DNA of 48,186 nucleotides from Stenotrophomonas maltophilia (GTDB lineage: Bacteria; Pseudomonadota; Gammaproteobacteria; Xanthomonadales; Xanthomonadaceae). The translations under genes were made by a program, and so were the position numbers. The notes beneath the pieces are model-generated. The model saw nothing but the letters and a program-made list of their open reading frames with translations. It did no database searches and was not told the origin of the DNA. Where the stretch lies: contig NZ_RAUX01000047.1 of assembly GCF_013464485.1 (NCBI RefSeq), forward strand, positions 4,382 through 52,567, read 5' to 3'. Shown here piece after piece: positions 30,175-38,972 of this stretch; positions within the stretch are counted from its first letter, which is position 1; each line of letters opens with the position of its first letter.

Positions 30175-31494
30175 ATGACAGCAGCTGCTGCCGACAAGAA
30201 GAAGTTGCCCCTGCATTGGAAGATGGGCATCGGCTTTGCGATCGGCCTGATCCTGGGACTGATCGTGCACGCACTGGGCGGCAGCGTCGATGGTCTGCAG
30301 GCCGGTGCCAAGTGGGTAATGGACTACATCACCACCCCGGCTTCGGGCCTGTTCCTCAACCTGATCTTCATGCTGATCGTGCCGCTGATCTTCTCGGCGC
30401 TGATCATGGGTGTGTCGGAGATGGGCGACATCCGCGCCCTTGGCCGCATCGGTTGGAAGACCCTGGCCTATACCGTGCTGCTGTCCGGCATTGCCGTGGG
30501 CATCGGGCTGGTGCTGGTGAACCTGCTCAAGCCGGGTGTCGGCGTCGACCCGCAGGTCGCTGCGATGATGCTGTCGGAGAACGCCGAGCGCAGCAAGGAG
30601 ATTGTCGCGGGCATCCACGGCACGCCGAAGGGCATGGACATGCTGCTGTCGATCGTGCCGAGCAACGTGCTGCAGGCCGCGTCTGACAACGGCGCGATCC
30701 TGTCGCTGATGTTCTTCGCGCTGATGTTCGGCATCGGCATGGTGCTGACCGACAACGAGAAGGTCGCGCCGCTGCGCCGCGCCATCGAAGGCGTGTTCGA
30801 AATTTCGATGACCCTGATCAACCTGGTCATCCGCCTGGCCCCGTATGCGGTGGCCTGCTTCATGTTCAACCTGGCCGCGCTGTTCGGCTTCGAGCTGATC
30901 ATCCGCCTCGGTGCCTACGTGGGCGTGGTGGTGCTGGCACTGGGACTGCACATGGTGGTGACCTATGGCACCGCGGTGTGGCTGTCCGGCCGTTCGCCGC
31001 TGTCGTTCTTCCGCGATACCCAGGAAGCGACGGTGATGGCGTTCTCCACCGCGTCCAGCAACGCCACTCTGCCGACCGCGCTGCGCGTGGCCGACCAGAT
31101 GGGCCTGCCGCAGCGCGTGTCGCGCTTCGTGCTGACCGTGGGCGCCACCGCCAACCAGAACGGCACCGCGCTGTTCGAGGGCGTGACGGTGATCTTCCTG
31201 GCCCAGTTCTTCGGCGTGGACCTGAGCATCGGCCAGCAGATCATGGTGATGGCGGTCTGCATCCTCGGTGGCATCGGTACCGCTGGCGTGCCATCCGGTT
31301 CGCTGCCGGTGGTCGCCATGATCTGTGCCATGGTCGGCGTGAATCCGCTGGGCATCGGCCTGATCCTGGGCGTGAACCACTTCCTGGACATGTGCCGTAC
31401 CGCGCTGAACGTGACTGGCGACCTGGCCTTGACCACGCTGGTGGCCAAGGGCGAGTCGCATGACGGCCCGGCGCTGGCGCCGCACCAGGACTGA
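30175..31494 (+). CDS. Dicarboxylate/amino acid:cation symporter (DAACS family)
   Basis: This 439-residue inner-membrane carrier probably imports glutamate, aspartate or C4-dicarboxylates with Na+ or H+. The family landmarks are present: the hairpin motif FSTASSNATLP, the unwound helix seven motif as ATANQNGTALFEG, and DMCRTALNVTGD in helix eight, whose Arg binds the acidic side chain of the substrate. The usual NMDGT motif, which takes part in cation binding, reads NQNGT here. About eight membrane helices plus two re-entrant loops fit the length. It is probably monocistronic. Confidence 0.9.
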   Translation: MTAAAADKKKLPLHWKMGIGFAIGLILGLIVHALGGSVDGLQAGAKWVMDYITTPASGLFLNLIFMLIVPLIFSALIMGVSEMGDIRALGRIGWKTLAYTVLLSGIAVGIGLVLVNLLKPGVGVDPQVAAMMLSENAERSKEIVAGIHGTPKGMDMLLSIVPSNVLQAASDNGAILSLMFFALMFGIGMVLTDNEKVAPLRRAIEGVFEISMTLINLVIRLAPYAVACFMFNLAALFGFELIIRLGAYVGVVVLALGLHMVVTYGTAVWLSGRSPLSFFRDTQEATVMAFSTASSNATLPTALRVADQMGLPQRVSRFVLTVGATANQNGTALFEGVTVIFLAQFFGVDLSIGQQIMVMAVCILGGIGTAGVPSGSLPVVAMICAMVGVNPLGIGLILGVNHFLDMCRTALNVTGDLALTTLVAKGESHDGPALAPHQD

Positions 31495-31506
31495 GTCCGG
31501 ATTTCC

Positions 31507-31821
31507 GCCCCCGGACTCCGGGGGCGGTAGTGCCGGCCGCTGGCCGGGTACGCGTCATCGCATGCGCGCTGCCGCTCCCACGTTTCGCGATGCGAATCGC
31601 GGGCCCCCTTACCGGCCTCCACACCCCGGCGCCCATGGCGCAGCCCCCGAACTCCGGGGGCGGGTAGTGCCGGCCGCTGGCCGGATACGCGTCATCGCAT
31701 GCGCGCTGCCGCTCCCACGTTTCGCGATGCGAATCGTGGGCCCCCCTTACCGGCTTCCACACCCCCGCGCCTATGGCGCAGCCCCCGGACTCCGGGGGCG
31801 GTAGTGCCGGCCGCTGGCCGG
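31507..31821 (+). repeat. Tandem repeat, 2.3 units of 136-138 bp
   Basis: Units start at 31507, 31643 and 31781, each with the perfect hairpin GCCCCCGGA C TCCGGGGGC (one base changed in unit 2), then GTAG and the hairpin CCGGCCGCTGGCCGG, then about 95 bases of nearly identical spacer. The third unit stops after the GTAG hairpin. With the next entry it fills most of the 472-base gap 31495-31966. The units are non-coding in any convincing frame and carry no direct sign of being a CRISPR. Confidence 0.92.
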
Positions 31822-31874
31822 CAACTTCATGATCTTCATTGGATTCTGCGCAACTGCCGGCCAGCGGCCAGCAC
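31801..31874. repeat. SMAG-type inverted pair closing the tandem repeat
   Basis: GTAGTGCCGGCCGCTGGCCGG at 31801-31821 is answered by its near reverse complement CTGCCGGCCAGCGGCCAGCAC at 31854-31874. The pair straddles 32 bases of AT-richer spacer and overlaps the third tandem unit. The remaining bases up to the tkt ATG at 31967 hold the tkt leader; GACAAT at 31916-31921 is a weak -10 candidate. Confidence 0.8.
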
Positions 31875-31966
31875 GACCGGGCAAGGTGAACCGACCCCCC
31901 GCCCGGCGACTATGGGACAATAGGCCGCCCGCACGTCCGCGGCCGCCTCCCGATTCCGACAGAACC

Positions 31967-33964
31967 ATGACGCAGCCTACCCGTCGCCAGTTGGCCAACG
32001 CCATCCGCTTCCTTGCCGCCGATGCGGTTGAAACCGCAAAGTCCGGCCACCCCGGCATGCCCATGGGCATGGCCGACATCGCCGAAGTCCTCTGGAACGA
32101 CTATCTCCGCCATAACCCGAGCAATCCGCACTGGTTCAACCGCGACCGTTTCGTGCTGTCCAACGGCCACGGTTCGATGCTGCAGTACGCGCTGCTGCAC
32201 CTGAGCGGTTACGACCTGCCGATTGAGCAGCTCAAGCTGTTCCGCCAGCTGGGCAGCCACACCGCCGGCCACCCGGAACGCCACGAGACCCCGGGCGTGG
32301 AAACCACCACCGGCCCGCTGGGCCAGGGTTTCGCCAATGCCGTGGGCTTCGCCCTGGCCGAGAAGCTGCTGGCACAGCGCTTCAACCGCCCGGAACTGGA
32401 AGTGGTCGACCACCGCACCTGGGTGTTCATGGGCGATGGCTGCCTGATGGAAGGCGTGTCGCATGAAGCCGCTTCGCTGGCCGGTACCTGGGGCCTGCAC
32501 AAGCTGGTCTGCTTCTGGGACAACAACCACATCTCCATCGACGGCAACGTCGAGGGCTGGTTCACCGACAATACCCCGGAGCGTTTCGAGGCCTATGGCT
32601 GGAACGTCGTGCGCGATGTCGATGGCCACGACCCGGAAAGCATCAAGGCCGGCATCGAGGCCGCGCTGTCGCAGAGCGACAAGCCGACCCTGATCTGCTG
32701 CCGCACCACCATTGGTTTTGGTTCGCCGAACAAGGCGGGCAAGGAATCCAGCCATGGCGCACCGCTGGGCAAGGACGAACTGGAAGCCACCCGCAAGCAG
32801 CTGGGCTGGGAATACGGTCCGTTCGAGATTCCGCAGGCGATCTACGACGGCTGGCGCGCCAATGGCGCCGGCACCCTGCGCCAGGCCGAGTGGGAACAGC
32901 TGTTCGACAAGTACGCCAGCCAGTACCCGGCTGAAGCGTCCGAGCTGACCCGCCGTTCGCACGGCGAGCTGCCGGCCGACTTCGTTGCCAAGGCCGATGC
33001 CTACATCGCCCAGGTGGCCGCTGAAGGCCCGACGATCGCCTCGCGTAAGGCCTCGCAGCTGGCCATCGAAGCCTACGCCCCGCTGCTGCCGGAAATCGTC
33101 GGCGGCTCGGCCGACCTGGCGCACTCCAACCTGACCCTGTGGAAGGGCAGCAAGTCGGTTGCCAGCGACGACGCCAACGCCAACTACGTGTACTACGGCG
33201 TGCGCGAGTTCGGCATGACCGCCATTGCCAACGGCCTGGCCCTGCACGGCGGCTTCATTCCGTTCGACGCCACCTTCCTGGTGTTCAGCGATTACGCCCG
33301 CAACGGCGTGCGCATGAGCGCGCTGATCCCGGCCCACGCCATCCACGTCTACACCCACGACTCGATCGGCCTGGGCGAAGACGGCCCGACCCACCAGCCG
33401 GTGGAGCACCTGGCCTCGCTGCGCTACATCCCGAACAACGACGTGTGGCGTCCGTGCGATGCGGTCGAGTCGGCGGTGAGCTGGAAGGCTGCGATCACCC
33501 GCCAGGACGGCCCGAGCTGCCTGGTGTTCAGCCGCCAGAACCTGCCGCACCAGCCGCGCAACGCCGAGCAGATCGCCCAGATCGAGCGCGGTGGCTACGT
33601 GCTGGCCGATGCCGCCGGTACCCCGGACGTGATCCTGATCGCCACCGGTTCGGAAGTTTCGCTGGCCACCGAAGCCAAGGCCCAGCTGGATGCGGCCGGC
33701 CTCAGGACCCGCGTGGTCTCGATGCCGTCCACCGACGTGTTCCTGCGCCAGGATGCGGCCTACCGTGAATCGGTGCTGCCGAACGCCGTGCGCAAGCGAG
33801 TGGCGGTGGAAGCCGGTGTCACCGGCTTCTGGCGCCAGTTTGTCGGCCTGGACGGTGCGGTGATCGGTATCGACACCTTCGGTGCCTCGGCCCCCGCCGA
33901 CCAGCTGTACAAGCACTTCGGCATCACCACCGCCCACGTGGTGGAAGCGGCCAAGGCGCTGTAA
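31967..33964 (+). CDS. tkt: Transketolase
   Basis: The 665-residue enzyme transfers two-carbon ketol units in the non-oxidative pentose phosphate pathway, using thiamine diphosphate in the cytoplasm. The cofactor motif starts GDG at residues 156-158 and runs to [10 protein letters not shown]. The N-terminal [14 protein letters not shown] stretch, the GVREFGM motif with the catalytic Glu and the [15 protein letters not shown] motif are all intact. The ATG at 31967 gives the normal N terminus; the in-frame extension upstream runs into repeat sequence and is rejected. Confidence 0.97.
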   Translation: MTQPTRRQLANAIRFLAADAVETAKSGHPGMPMGMADIAEVLWNDYLRHNPSNPHWFNRDRFVLSNGHGSMLQYALLHLSGYDLPIEQLKLFRQLGSHTAGHPERHETPGVETTTGPLGQGFANAVGFALAEKLLAQRFNRPELEVVDHRTWVFMGDGCLMEGVSHEAASLAGTWGLHKLVCFWDNNHISIDGNVEGWFTDNTPERFEAYGWNVVRDVDGHDPESIKAGIEAALSQSDKPTLICCRTTIGFGSPNKAGKESSHGAPLGKDELEATRKQLGWEYGPFEIPQAIYDGWRANGAGTLRQAEWEQLFDKYASQYPAEASELTRRSHGELPADFVAKADAYIAQVAAEGPTIASRKASQLAIEAYAPLLPEIVGGSADLAHSNLTLWKGSKSVASDDANANYVYYGVREFGMTAIANGLALHGGFIPFDATFLVFSDYARNGVRMSALIPAHAIHVYTHDSIGLGEDGPTHQPVEHLASLRYIPNNDVWRPCDAVESAVSWKAAITRQDGPSCLVFSRQNLPHQPRNAEQIAQIERGGYVLADAAGTPDVILIATGSEVSLATEAKAQLDAAGLRTRVVSMPSTDVFLRQDAAYRESVLPNAVRKRVAVEAGVTGFWRQFVGLDGAVIGIDTFGASAPADQLYKHFGITTAHVVEAAKAL

Positions 33965-33988
33965 GCAGCCTCGCGAAGCAGGGAGGGA

Positions 33989-34014
33989 AAGGCCGGCGCA
34001 CGCCGGCCTTTTCT
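33989..34014 (+). terminator. Intrinsic terminator of tkt
   Basis: The stem AAGGCCGGC with GCCGGCCTT closes a GCAC loop and runs into TTCTTT, 25 bases after the tkt stop. Confidence 0.88.
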
Positions 34015-34025
34015 TTGCTCGAGAG

Positions 34026-34089
34026 AAAAGGGGACGGAGGGGATTAAGTCGTTTTTGCACAAACGACTTAATCCCCTCCGCCCCCTTTT
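34026..34089. terminator. Long bidirectional hairpin terminator between convergent genes
   Basis: Arms of about 29 bases (34026-34054 and 34061-34089), with one mismatch, close the loop TTGCAC. The arms carry GGAGGGGATTAAGTCGTTT and its complement, and are bounded by an A run on the left and a T run on the right. It can end transcripts from tkt and from the minus-strand CoA-transferase gene, whose stop lies two bases away. Similar AATCCCCTCC hairpins are dispersed in xanthomonad genomes as far as I recall. Confidence 0.88.
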
Positions 34090-34090
34090 T

Positions 34091-36043
34091 TCAGGCGGTG
34101 CGTGCCAGTGCGAGGCGCAGCAGTCGCGCGTCCAGGCGTTCGGCGAAATCCTTCGGTGCCTGCAGGCCCATGCGCTGCAGGTACACCGCATCGCCGTCGC
34201 CAGCCGGTTGCCGCAGCGCTGCCCAGACGGTACGCAGCTTGTCGCCGCGGGTCTGCGTGTTGGCCTTCAGCCAGCCAAGCGCTTTCACCAGCACCTGCTC
34301 GATCTCGTTGAAGTCGCTGCCCAGCGGATAGTCCGGCAGGCTGCCATCGGCGCGGAACGGTGCCAGCGCCGCCGCCAGCGCCTGCGGCGTGTTGCGCTGC
34401 TGGCGCTCCGGATCCGGTTGCGTGGCTGCCAGCAACTTGCGCGAGGCCTGTGCCTGCTGCAGCAGATCGCCCTGGAACGGGGCTTCGGTGATCGCGGTCA
34501 TCGCATGCACGCAGTCCTCGTCGGTCAACCCGCGCAGGTCCGCGATGCCGTACTCGTTGAGGTAGATGTCGCGCAGGTGGCGCGGGATGGTGGTGTGCCC
34601 ATAGTTCCAGCGCACGTTGGATTCGCGCCGGCCCTTGTCATCGCGCGCGGCGCGGAACATCAGCACGCTGCGGGCTTCCGGCAGGGCATGTGCCATCGCC
34701 ACGAAGTTGTACTGGCCGCCCACACCGGACACCACGCGTCCATCGTCCAGTGCATCCGACACCGCCGCGCCCAGTGCGGTGGCCATCATGCAGGAATTGA
34801 AGAAGCGCGCATGACGGCGCTGAAGGCGTTCCAGCGCTTCGTTGCCGCCGTACAGCTGGTTGATTTCGCTGATCCGGCGCATGCCGATAGCACGGCACTC
34901 GTCATCCGGCAACGTGCGCAGCCACTCGTAGAATTCCGGCGAGCCCAGGTAGAACGCGCCGTGCAGGTACTCACCTTCGGCGGCCAGGGTGGCGTGGTCG
35001 ATCGACAACGTGCTGCCGTTCTCGATGCGCTGCATCAGTGCGAGGTCGTCGTGCACCTTGCGCTTGATCACCCCGGTCTGTACCAGCCGGCGGAAGCCCT
35101 CGTTGAGCATCTCGCTGCAGCCGTACAGGCCCACTTCGAACGGATCCAGTCCGCCGATCTCCTGCACCAGCGGGTGGCTGGCCAGCTGCGGATCCAGCGC
35201 GTGCAGCACGCGACGGTAGCGCGCGTTGTCGGTGTGGCGCAGCACCAATGCGTGGCTGAGTGCATCGGCCAACGTGCCGATACCGATCTGCAGTGTGCCG
35301 CCGTCGCGCACCAGCGTGCTGGCGTACAGGCCGATGGCGTAGTCGGCATCGCCGACCGGCTGCCGCGGCAGCCCGAACAGCGCCGGGTACGGCGGCGGCG
35401 GGGTGATCACCAGATCGAAGAACGACACGTCGACCGTCGCCGAGCCGCCCAGATAGGGCAGCTGCGGATCGATCTCGGCGATCATCAATGGGCGCGGCAG
35501 GCCGCGCGCGGTCATCGCATCCAGCGTGTCCTGGGTGATGTCGTTGTTGCAGGACAACGACAGCCGGCGGTCATCCGGCCGCATCGCCACCTTCTGCACG
35601 ATCACCTGCGGCGCGCGCTGGGCGACCGCATCGGCGGCGTGGGTGTAGTTCAGGCTGGTGTAGCTGGACTGCGCCTGGCGCGAACCGAGAAGGGCGCCGG
35701 ACTGCATGTAGAACTCTTCCACCTGCACATGTGCCGGCAACGCGTCGCGCGCGATCGCATCGGCATAGGCCAGGCGCGGGAAATCGTCGCCGAAATGGCG
35801 CTGCGCGAACGGCGCCATGAAGCGCGCTTCCAGACCGTTGCCGCGGGCCTTCGGCGGGTTCAGCGACAGCGCGGTATACAGCTGCAGCGGCCGCGAAGGG
35901 TCGTGCTCGACGCGTGCGTAAAGGGCATTGAGCAGCCGGTGTGGCTTGCCCAGTGCCAGCGGTGCCCCGATCCGCAGCGGCCCGTCCACGCGCGCAAACA
36001 ACCAGTCGACGGCGGCGTCCAGGTCGGTGAGGTGTTCGGTCAT
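34091..36043 (-). CDS. Acetyl-CoA hydrolase/CoA-transferase family protein
   Basis: The 650-residue protein has a C-terminal half of the acetyl-CoA hydrolase/transferase type, with the glycine motif SGVGGQYNFVAMAHALPEA and the downstream NYGHTTIPRHLRDIYLNEYGIADLRG region. The N-terminal half (GALLGSRQAQSSYTSLNYTHAADAVAQ and later) is longer than in short transferases. It could hydrolyse acyl-CoA or transfer CoA between acids; the substrate cannot be told from sequence. I chose ATG 36043, which gives MTEHLTDLDAAVDW; the reading frame upstream overlaps the next gene and looks non-coding. The flavin reductase-like gene lies 35 bases upstream on the same strand. Confidence 0.87.
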   Translation of the reverse strand: MTEHLTDLDAAVDWLFARVDGPLRIGAPLALGKPHRLLNALYARVEHDPSRPLQLYTALSLNPPKARGNGLEARFMAPFAQRHFGDDFPRLAYADAIARDALPAHVQVEEFYMQSGALLGSRQAQSSYTSLNYTHAADAVAQRAPQVIVQKVAMRPDDRRLSLSCNNDITQDTLDAMTARGLPRPLMIAEIDPQLPYLGGSATVDVSFFDLVITPPPPYPALFGLPRQPVGDADYAIGLYASTLVRDGGTLQIGIGTLADALSHALVLRHTDNARYRRVLHALDPQLASHPLVQEIGGLDPFEVGLYGCSEMLNEGFRRLVQTGVIKRKVHDDLALMQRIENGSTLSIDHATLAAEGEYLHGAFYLGSPEFYEWLRTLPDDECRAIGMRRISEINQLYGGNEALERLQRRHARFFNSCMMATALGAAVSDALDDGRVVSGVGGQYNFVAMAHALPEARSVLMFRAARDDKGRRESNVRWNYGHTTIPRHLRDIYLNEYGIADLRGLTDEDCVHAMTAITEAPFQGDLLQQAQASRKLLAATQPDPERQQRNTPQALAAALAPFRADGSLPDYPLGSDFNEIEQVLVKALGWLKANTQTRGDKLRTVWAALRQPAGDGDAVYLQRMGLQAPKDFAERLDARLLRLALARTA

Positions 36044-36078
36044 GCGGGGCGGTCCTGCGTGTGGGGGGAGTGCTGGCA

Positions 36079-36636
36079 TTACAGCATGTCGGGCTTGAAC
36101 CGCCGTCGACGCGAGACTTCGGCGCCGGCCACCATGAACTGCCCATCGCCGCGGTAGTGCACCGTGCGCGGTAGTTTCGGCCGTGGCGCCACGTGTGCAC
36201 GCACGATTTCCCAGATGAACAGGTTGCTCGATTGCACTTGGCTGTCGTCGTAGAGACGGCATTCGAAGCAGGAATGGCATTGCCCGACCAGCGGCGCGCC
36301 AACCTCGCGCGCAGGTACGGCATCCAGCCCGAAACGCGCGAACTTGTCGACCTCGCGGCCGCTGCAGTTGCCGATGTCGACCATGGTATCGAGCAGCTCC
36401 ACGCCGGGTACGTTGATCACGCACTCGCCACTGCCGACGGCCAGTGCATGACTGTGGTTTTCATTCCAGAGGTAGGTGGCGACCAGCGACGGCGAAAAGC
36501 CCATCACCATGTGCCAGCCCATCGTCATCAGGTTGCGCTGGTCCTGCCACGCGGTACTGACCAGCACGATCGGGCCGGGTTCGAGGAAGCGGCGGGCCTG
36601 CTCGACCGGGAAATCCTTCTTGGACAGCGCTTTCAT
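36079..36636 (-). CDS. Flavin reductase-like (FMN-binding split barrel) protein
   Basis: The 185-residue protein fits the flavin reductase-like domain family, which binds FMN in a split barrel. The typical N-terminal pattern is PGPIVLVSTAWQDQRNLMTMGW, then ECVINVPGVELLDTM and IVRAHVAPRPKLPRTVHYRG near the C terminus. It may reduce flavin for a partner oxygenase or act on another substrate; no partner is adjacent. The ATG at 36636 gives MKALSKKDFPVEQ, a normal start for this group. It probably forms a unit with the CoA-transferase gene downstream. Confidence 0.85.
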   Translation of the reverse strand: MKALSKKDFPVEQARRFLEPGPIVLVSTAWQDQRNLMTMGWHMVMGFSPSLVATYLWNENHSHALAVGSGECVINVPGVELLDTMVDIGNCSGREVDKFARFGLDAVPAREVGAPLVGQCHSCFECRLYDDSQVQSSNLFIWEIVRAHVAPRPKLPRTVHYRGDGQFMVAGAEVSRRRRFKPDML

Positions 36637-36700
36637 CCGGGGGCCTGGGGCGGGAGGAATCGATGCTGGCGCAGCCGGGATGAACCCGGAGTCGAGGGGC

Positions 36701-36729
36701 TTGACAGGCAGATCGATTACGCGCGTAAT
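36701..36729 (+). promoter_or_regulatory. Promoter of the blaI-like operon
   Basis: TTGACA at 36701-36706 (perfect -35) and CGTAAT at 36724-36729 are separated by 17 bases. The -10 lies inside the first BlaI-type palindrome. The leader would be about 20 bases, and the blaI-like ATG has no clear Shine-Dalgarno sequence. Confidence 0.75.
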
Positions 36730-36754
36730 CAAATTGTCGATTACGGATGTAAAC
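36715..36754. promoter_or_regulatory. Paired BlaI/MecI-type operators
   Basis: A perfect 16-bp palindrome, GATTACGCGCGTAATC (36715-36730), is followed 24 bases on by a related dyad, GATTAC-GGAT-GTAAAC (36739-36754). BlaI/MecI/CopY repressors bind such paired TAC...GTA dyads. The first covers the -10 and the second the start region, ending one base before the ATG, so binding should repress the operon itself. Confidence 0.75.
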
Positions 36755-36755
36755 C

Positions 36756-37121
36756 ATGATCCCGATCAGCGAAGCCGAAGCCGTTGTGATGGAGGTGCTG
36801 TGGCAGCAGGCACCGCGTAGCGCCGATGACGTGGTGGCCGCGCTGGCCCACCGCGACTGGGCCGAGCCGACCATCAAGACCCTGCTCAACCGCCTGTTGA
36901 CCAAGGGGGCGATCGCCGCAGAGCGCGATGGACGGCGCTACCTGTACCGGCCGCTGCTGCAGCGCGAGGCATGGGTGGAGGCGCAGAGCCAGGACTTCAT
37001 CGGGCGTGTTTTCGAGGGGCGCGTGGCGCCGCTGGTCGCGCACTTCAGCGAGCGCGGCCAGTTGAGCGCGCAGGACATCGCCGAACTGAAGAAGCTGATC
37101 CAGGAGCTGGAGCATGACTGA
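36756..37121 (+). CDS. BlaI/MecI/CopY family transcriptional repressor
   Basis: The 121-residue protein has the winged-helix pattern of the family: ISEAEAVVMEVLWQQAPRSADDVV at the N terminus, the recognition helix region PTIKTLLNRLLTKGAI and the wing ERDGRRYLYRPLL. The C-terminal dimerisation part ends in ELKKLIQELEHD. It should repress its own operon until the M56 peptidase encoded next is activated and causes its loss. It overlaps the peptidase gene by eight bases. Confidence 0.92.
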   Translation: MIPISEAEAVVMEVLWQQAPRSADDVVAALAHRDWAEPTIKTLLNRLLTKGAIAAERDGRRYLYRPLLQREAWVEAQSQDFIGRVFEGRVAPLVAHFSERGQLSAQDIAELKKLIQELEHD

Positions 37122-38355
37122 GCTGCTCGACGGACTGTTGCAGGCCAGCCTGTGGCTGGCGGTGGGCGCGATCCTGCTGGCGGTAATGCGACCGCTGCTG
37201 GTGCGGATGGGCGGCGCCGGGCTGGCCTACCGCAGCTGGTGGCTGCTGCCGATGCTGCTGGTGGCACTGATGCTGCCGTTGCCGCAGGTTGCGTTGTTGC
37301 AGCAGGTACCCACGCTGCCGCTGAAAGTGATGCCCGGTGCCATCGATGCCCTGAACGGGCCGTCGTTGCCATGGGCCAGGCTGTTGCTGGTGCTGTGGGC
37401 ACTGGGCACGGGCCTGTGCCTGCTGCGCGACCTGCGCGCACAGCGTCGTTTCGAACGGCAGATGGGCCCACTGAAGCCGCGCGCCGATGGCAGCTGGCAG
37501 GCCAGCGGCGACCCCGGCCTGCCAGCGCTGGTTGGTCTGTGGCGGCCGCGCATCGTGGTCGGTCCGGCATTCGACCAGCAGTTCAGCGCACAGGAACAGG
37601 GGCTGATCCTGCAGCACGAGCGCAGCCATCGCCGCCATGGTGATCACTGGGCCAACGGCGCGTTGCTGCTGGCGCGCGCGGTGTTCTGGTTCCACCCGCT
37701 GCTGCCATGGGCCGCACGCCGCTTCCTGCGCGATCAGGAATTGGCCTGCGATGCCCGCACCATCGGTCCGCAGCCTGCGCTGCGCGGCCTCTATGCCAGC
37801 ACGCTGCTGAAGGCGCAGCTGGTCCACCCGGTTGCGCCCGCGGTTTGCCATTGGCGCAGCCAACCCGTATTGAAGGAGCGTATCGCCATGTTGAAGCAGT
37901 CCAAGCGGAAGGCATTGCCGTGGGTGTCCGGGCAGGTGCTGGTGGTCGGGTTGTGTGTGGGCATGGGGGCGGTGGCATGGGCCAGCCAGGGCGGTGCGGC
38001 CGGTGGCACCCGGATCGGTGTCGAGCCGTTCGAACATGCGCAGGACGATGCGGCGAAGGCGGGGTTGGACCGGCCGATCCAGGTGGACAAGATGCCGCCG
38101 CCGTCCTATCCGAAGTCCGCCTTCGAGCAGCGCCAGGTAGGCGTGGTCAATCTGCGCATCGAGGTGGATGCCCAGGGCCATCTGACCGATGTGAAGGTGC
38201 TCAGTGCGACCAATCCGGGGGTGTTCGACGCCGTCTCCATCGCCGCCGCGCGCAGCTGGACCTACCGCCCCGCGGTGAAGAACGGCAAGCCGGTGGCCGG
38301 TGCGGTCCGTGTTCCGATCACCTACGCCATGGATGACACCGAGGACGCGAAGTGA
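37114..38355 (+). CDS. BlaR1-like M56 peptidase fused to a TonB C-terminal domain
   Basis: The 413-residue membrane protein has about four helices (near 8-26, 36-53, 88-105, 274-292) and a cytosolic zinc peptidase part with H168-E-R-S-H172 and the downstream E209 in DQELACD, both as in BlaR1/MecR1. The usual periplasmic penicillin-binding sensor is absent; instead residues about 315-410 form a TonB-type domain (PPPSYPKSAFEQRQVGVVNL, VLSATNPGVFDAVSIAAAR, YRPAVKNGKPV). The natural inference is a sensor of envelope or outer-membrane state that cleaves the BlaI-like repressor. It ends with a four-base overlap to a lipoprotein gene. Confidence 0.9.
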   Translation: MTELLDGLLQASLWLAVGAILLAVMRPLLVRMGGAGLAYRSWWLLPMLLVALMLPLPQVALLQQVPTLPLKVMPGAIDALNGPSLPWARLLLVLWALGTGLCLLRDLRAQRRFERQMGPLKPRADGSWQASGDPGLPALVGLWRPRIVVGPAFDQQFSAQEQGLILQHERSHRRHGDHWANGALLLARAVFWFHPLLPWAARRFLRDQELACDARTIGPQPALRGLYASTLLKAQLVHPVAPAVCHWRSQPVLKERIAMLKQSKRKALPWVSGQVLVVGLCVGMGAVAWASQGGAAGGTRIGVEPFEHAQDDAAKAGLDRPIQVDKMPPPSYPKSAFEQRQVGVVNLRIEVDAQGHLTDVKVLSATNPGVFDAVSIAAARSWTYRPAVKNGKPVAGAVRVPITYAMDDTEDAK

Positions 38356-38915
38356 AGTCCGCGCCGCTGTTGATGATGGCGGCGATGCTGGTGGGGTGTG
38401 CAACCCAGGATCGCCTGACCACCGTCGATACCCGCAGCGAGAATGTCGGTCACCAGCGCCTGCAGCCGCAGGCGGGCGGCGGCAGTGGGCAGGTGCAGGT
38501 GTATTCGCTGGGTGCGACCGAGGGCTACCGGATGCCGCAACTGTACGCGGCACCGGACCCGGAGGTCGGCGATCGCGACCCGCGCGCGGAACTGGCGCCG
38601 ACCACCATCTGCCTGCAGGTGGTGGTTGATGCCAACGGCGGCGTCGAGCGCAGCCTGCCATTGACCGATCGCCCGGAGTGCGCGGCAGGTGCTGCGGGCG
38701 AGAATGCGCCCCTGCTGCAGGCTGCGCAGGAGGCCGTGGCGATGTGGAAGTACTCGTCCGCAGCGGTCTGCCACTTCGCGGCCGGCAAGGTGCCTGCCGA
38801 TCGCGGTGACTGCCGGGGCGCCGAGCGTGTCGAACCGGTGGCGGTCACCCTGCAGTACGCCTTTACCTTCGAGATCGTGAAGGGCCAGCACGTGGTGCGC
38901 ACGCAGGGAAAATGA
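38352..38915 (+). CDS. Putative lipoprotein with TonB-like C terminus
   Basis: The 187-residue precursor has a lipobox LVGC with Cys at residue 16. Its C-terminal half (about 85-180) shows the pattern of a TonB-type domain: ICLQVVVDANGGVERSLPL, AAQEAVAMWKYSSAAV and a closing strand VAVTLQYAFTFEI. Four cysteines in this half may form disulfides. It is translationally coupled to the M56-TonB gene, so it is probably part of the same response or sensing complex. I cannot name a function. Confidence 0.75.
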   Translation: MKSAPLLMMAAMLVGCATQDRLTTVDTRSENVGHQRLQPQAGGGSGQVQVYSLGATEGYRMPQLYAAPDPEVGDRDPRAELAPTTICLQVVVDANGGVERSLPLTDRPECAAGAAGENAPLLQAAQEAVAMWKYSSAAVCHFAAGKVPADRGDCRGAERVEPVAVTLQYAFTFEIVKGQHVVRTQGK

Positions 38916-38972
38916 TCGCTCGCGATGACCAGGGGAGCGCCGGGCCATGCCCGGCGGGCGCAGCGGTGTGGA

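Noticed and set aside
31507-31821. CRISPR-like array
   Set aside because: Only 2.3 long units, the spacer is as conserved as the rest, and no cas genes are near.
34055-36157. 700-residue open frame on the plus strand opposite the CoA-transferase gene
   Set aside because: The minus-strand protein has clear family motifs, while this frame begins in the terminator hairpin and has a composition typical of antisense frames.
37114-38355. Beta-lactam resistance locus
   Set aside because: The BlaI/BlaR1 resemblance is real, but the penicillin-binding sensor is missing and no beta-lactamase gene is present in the window.
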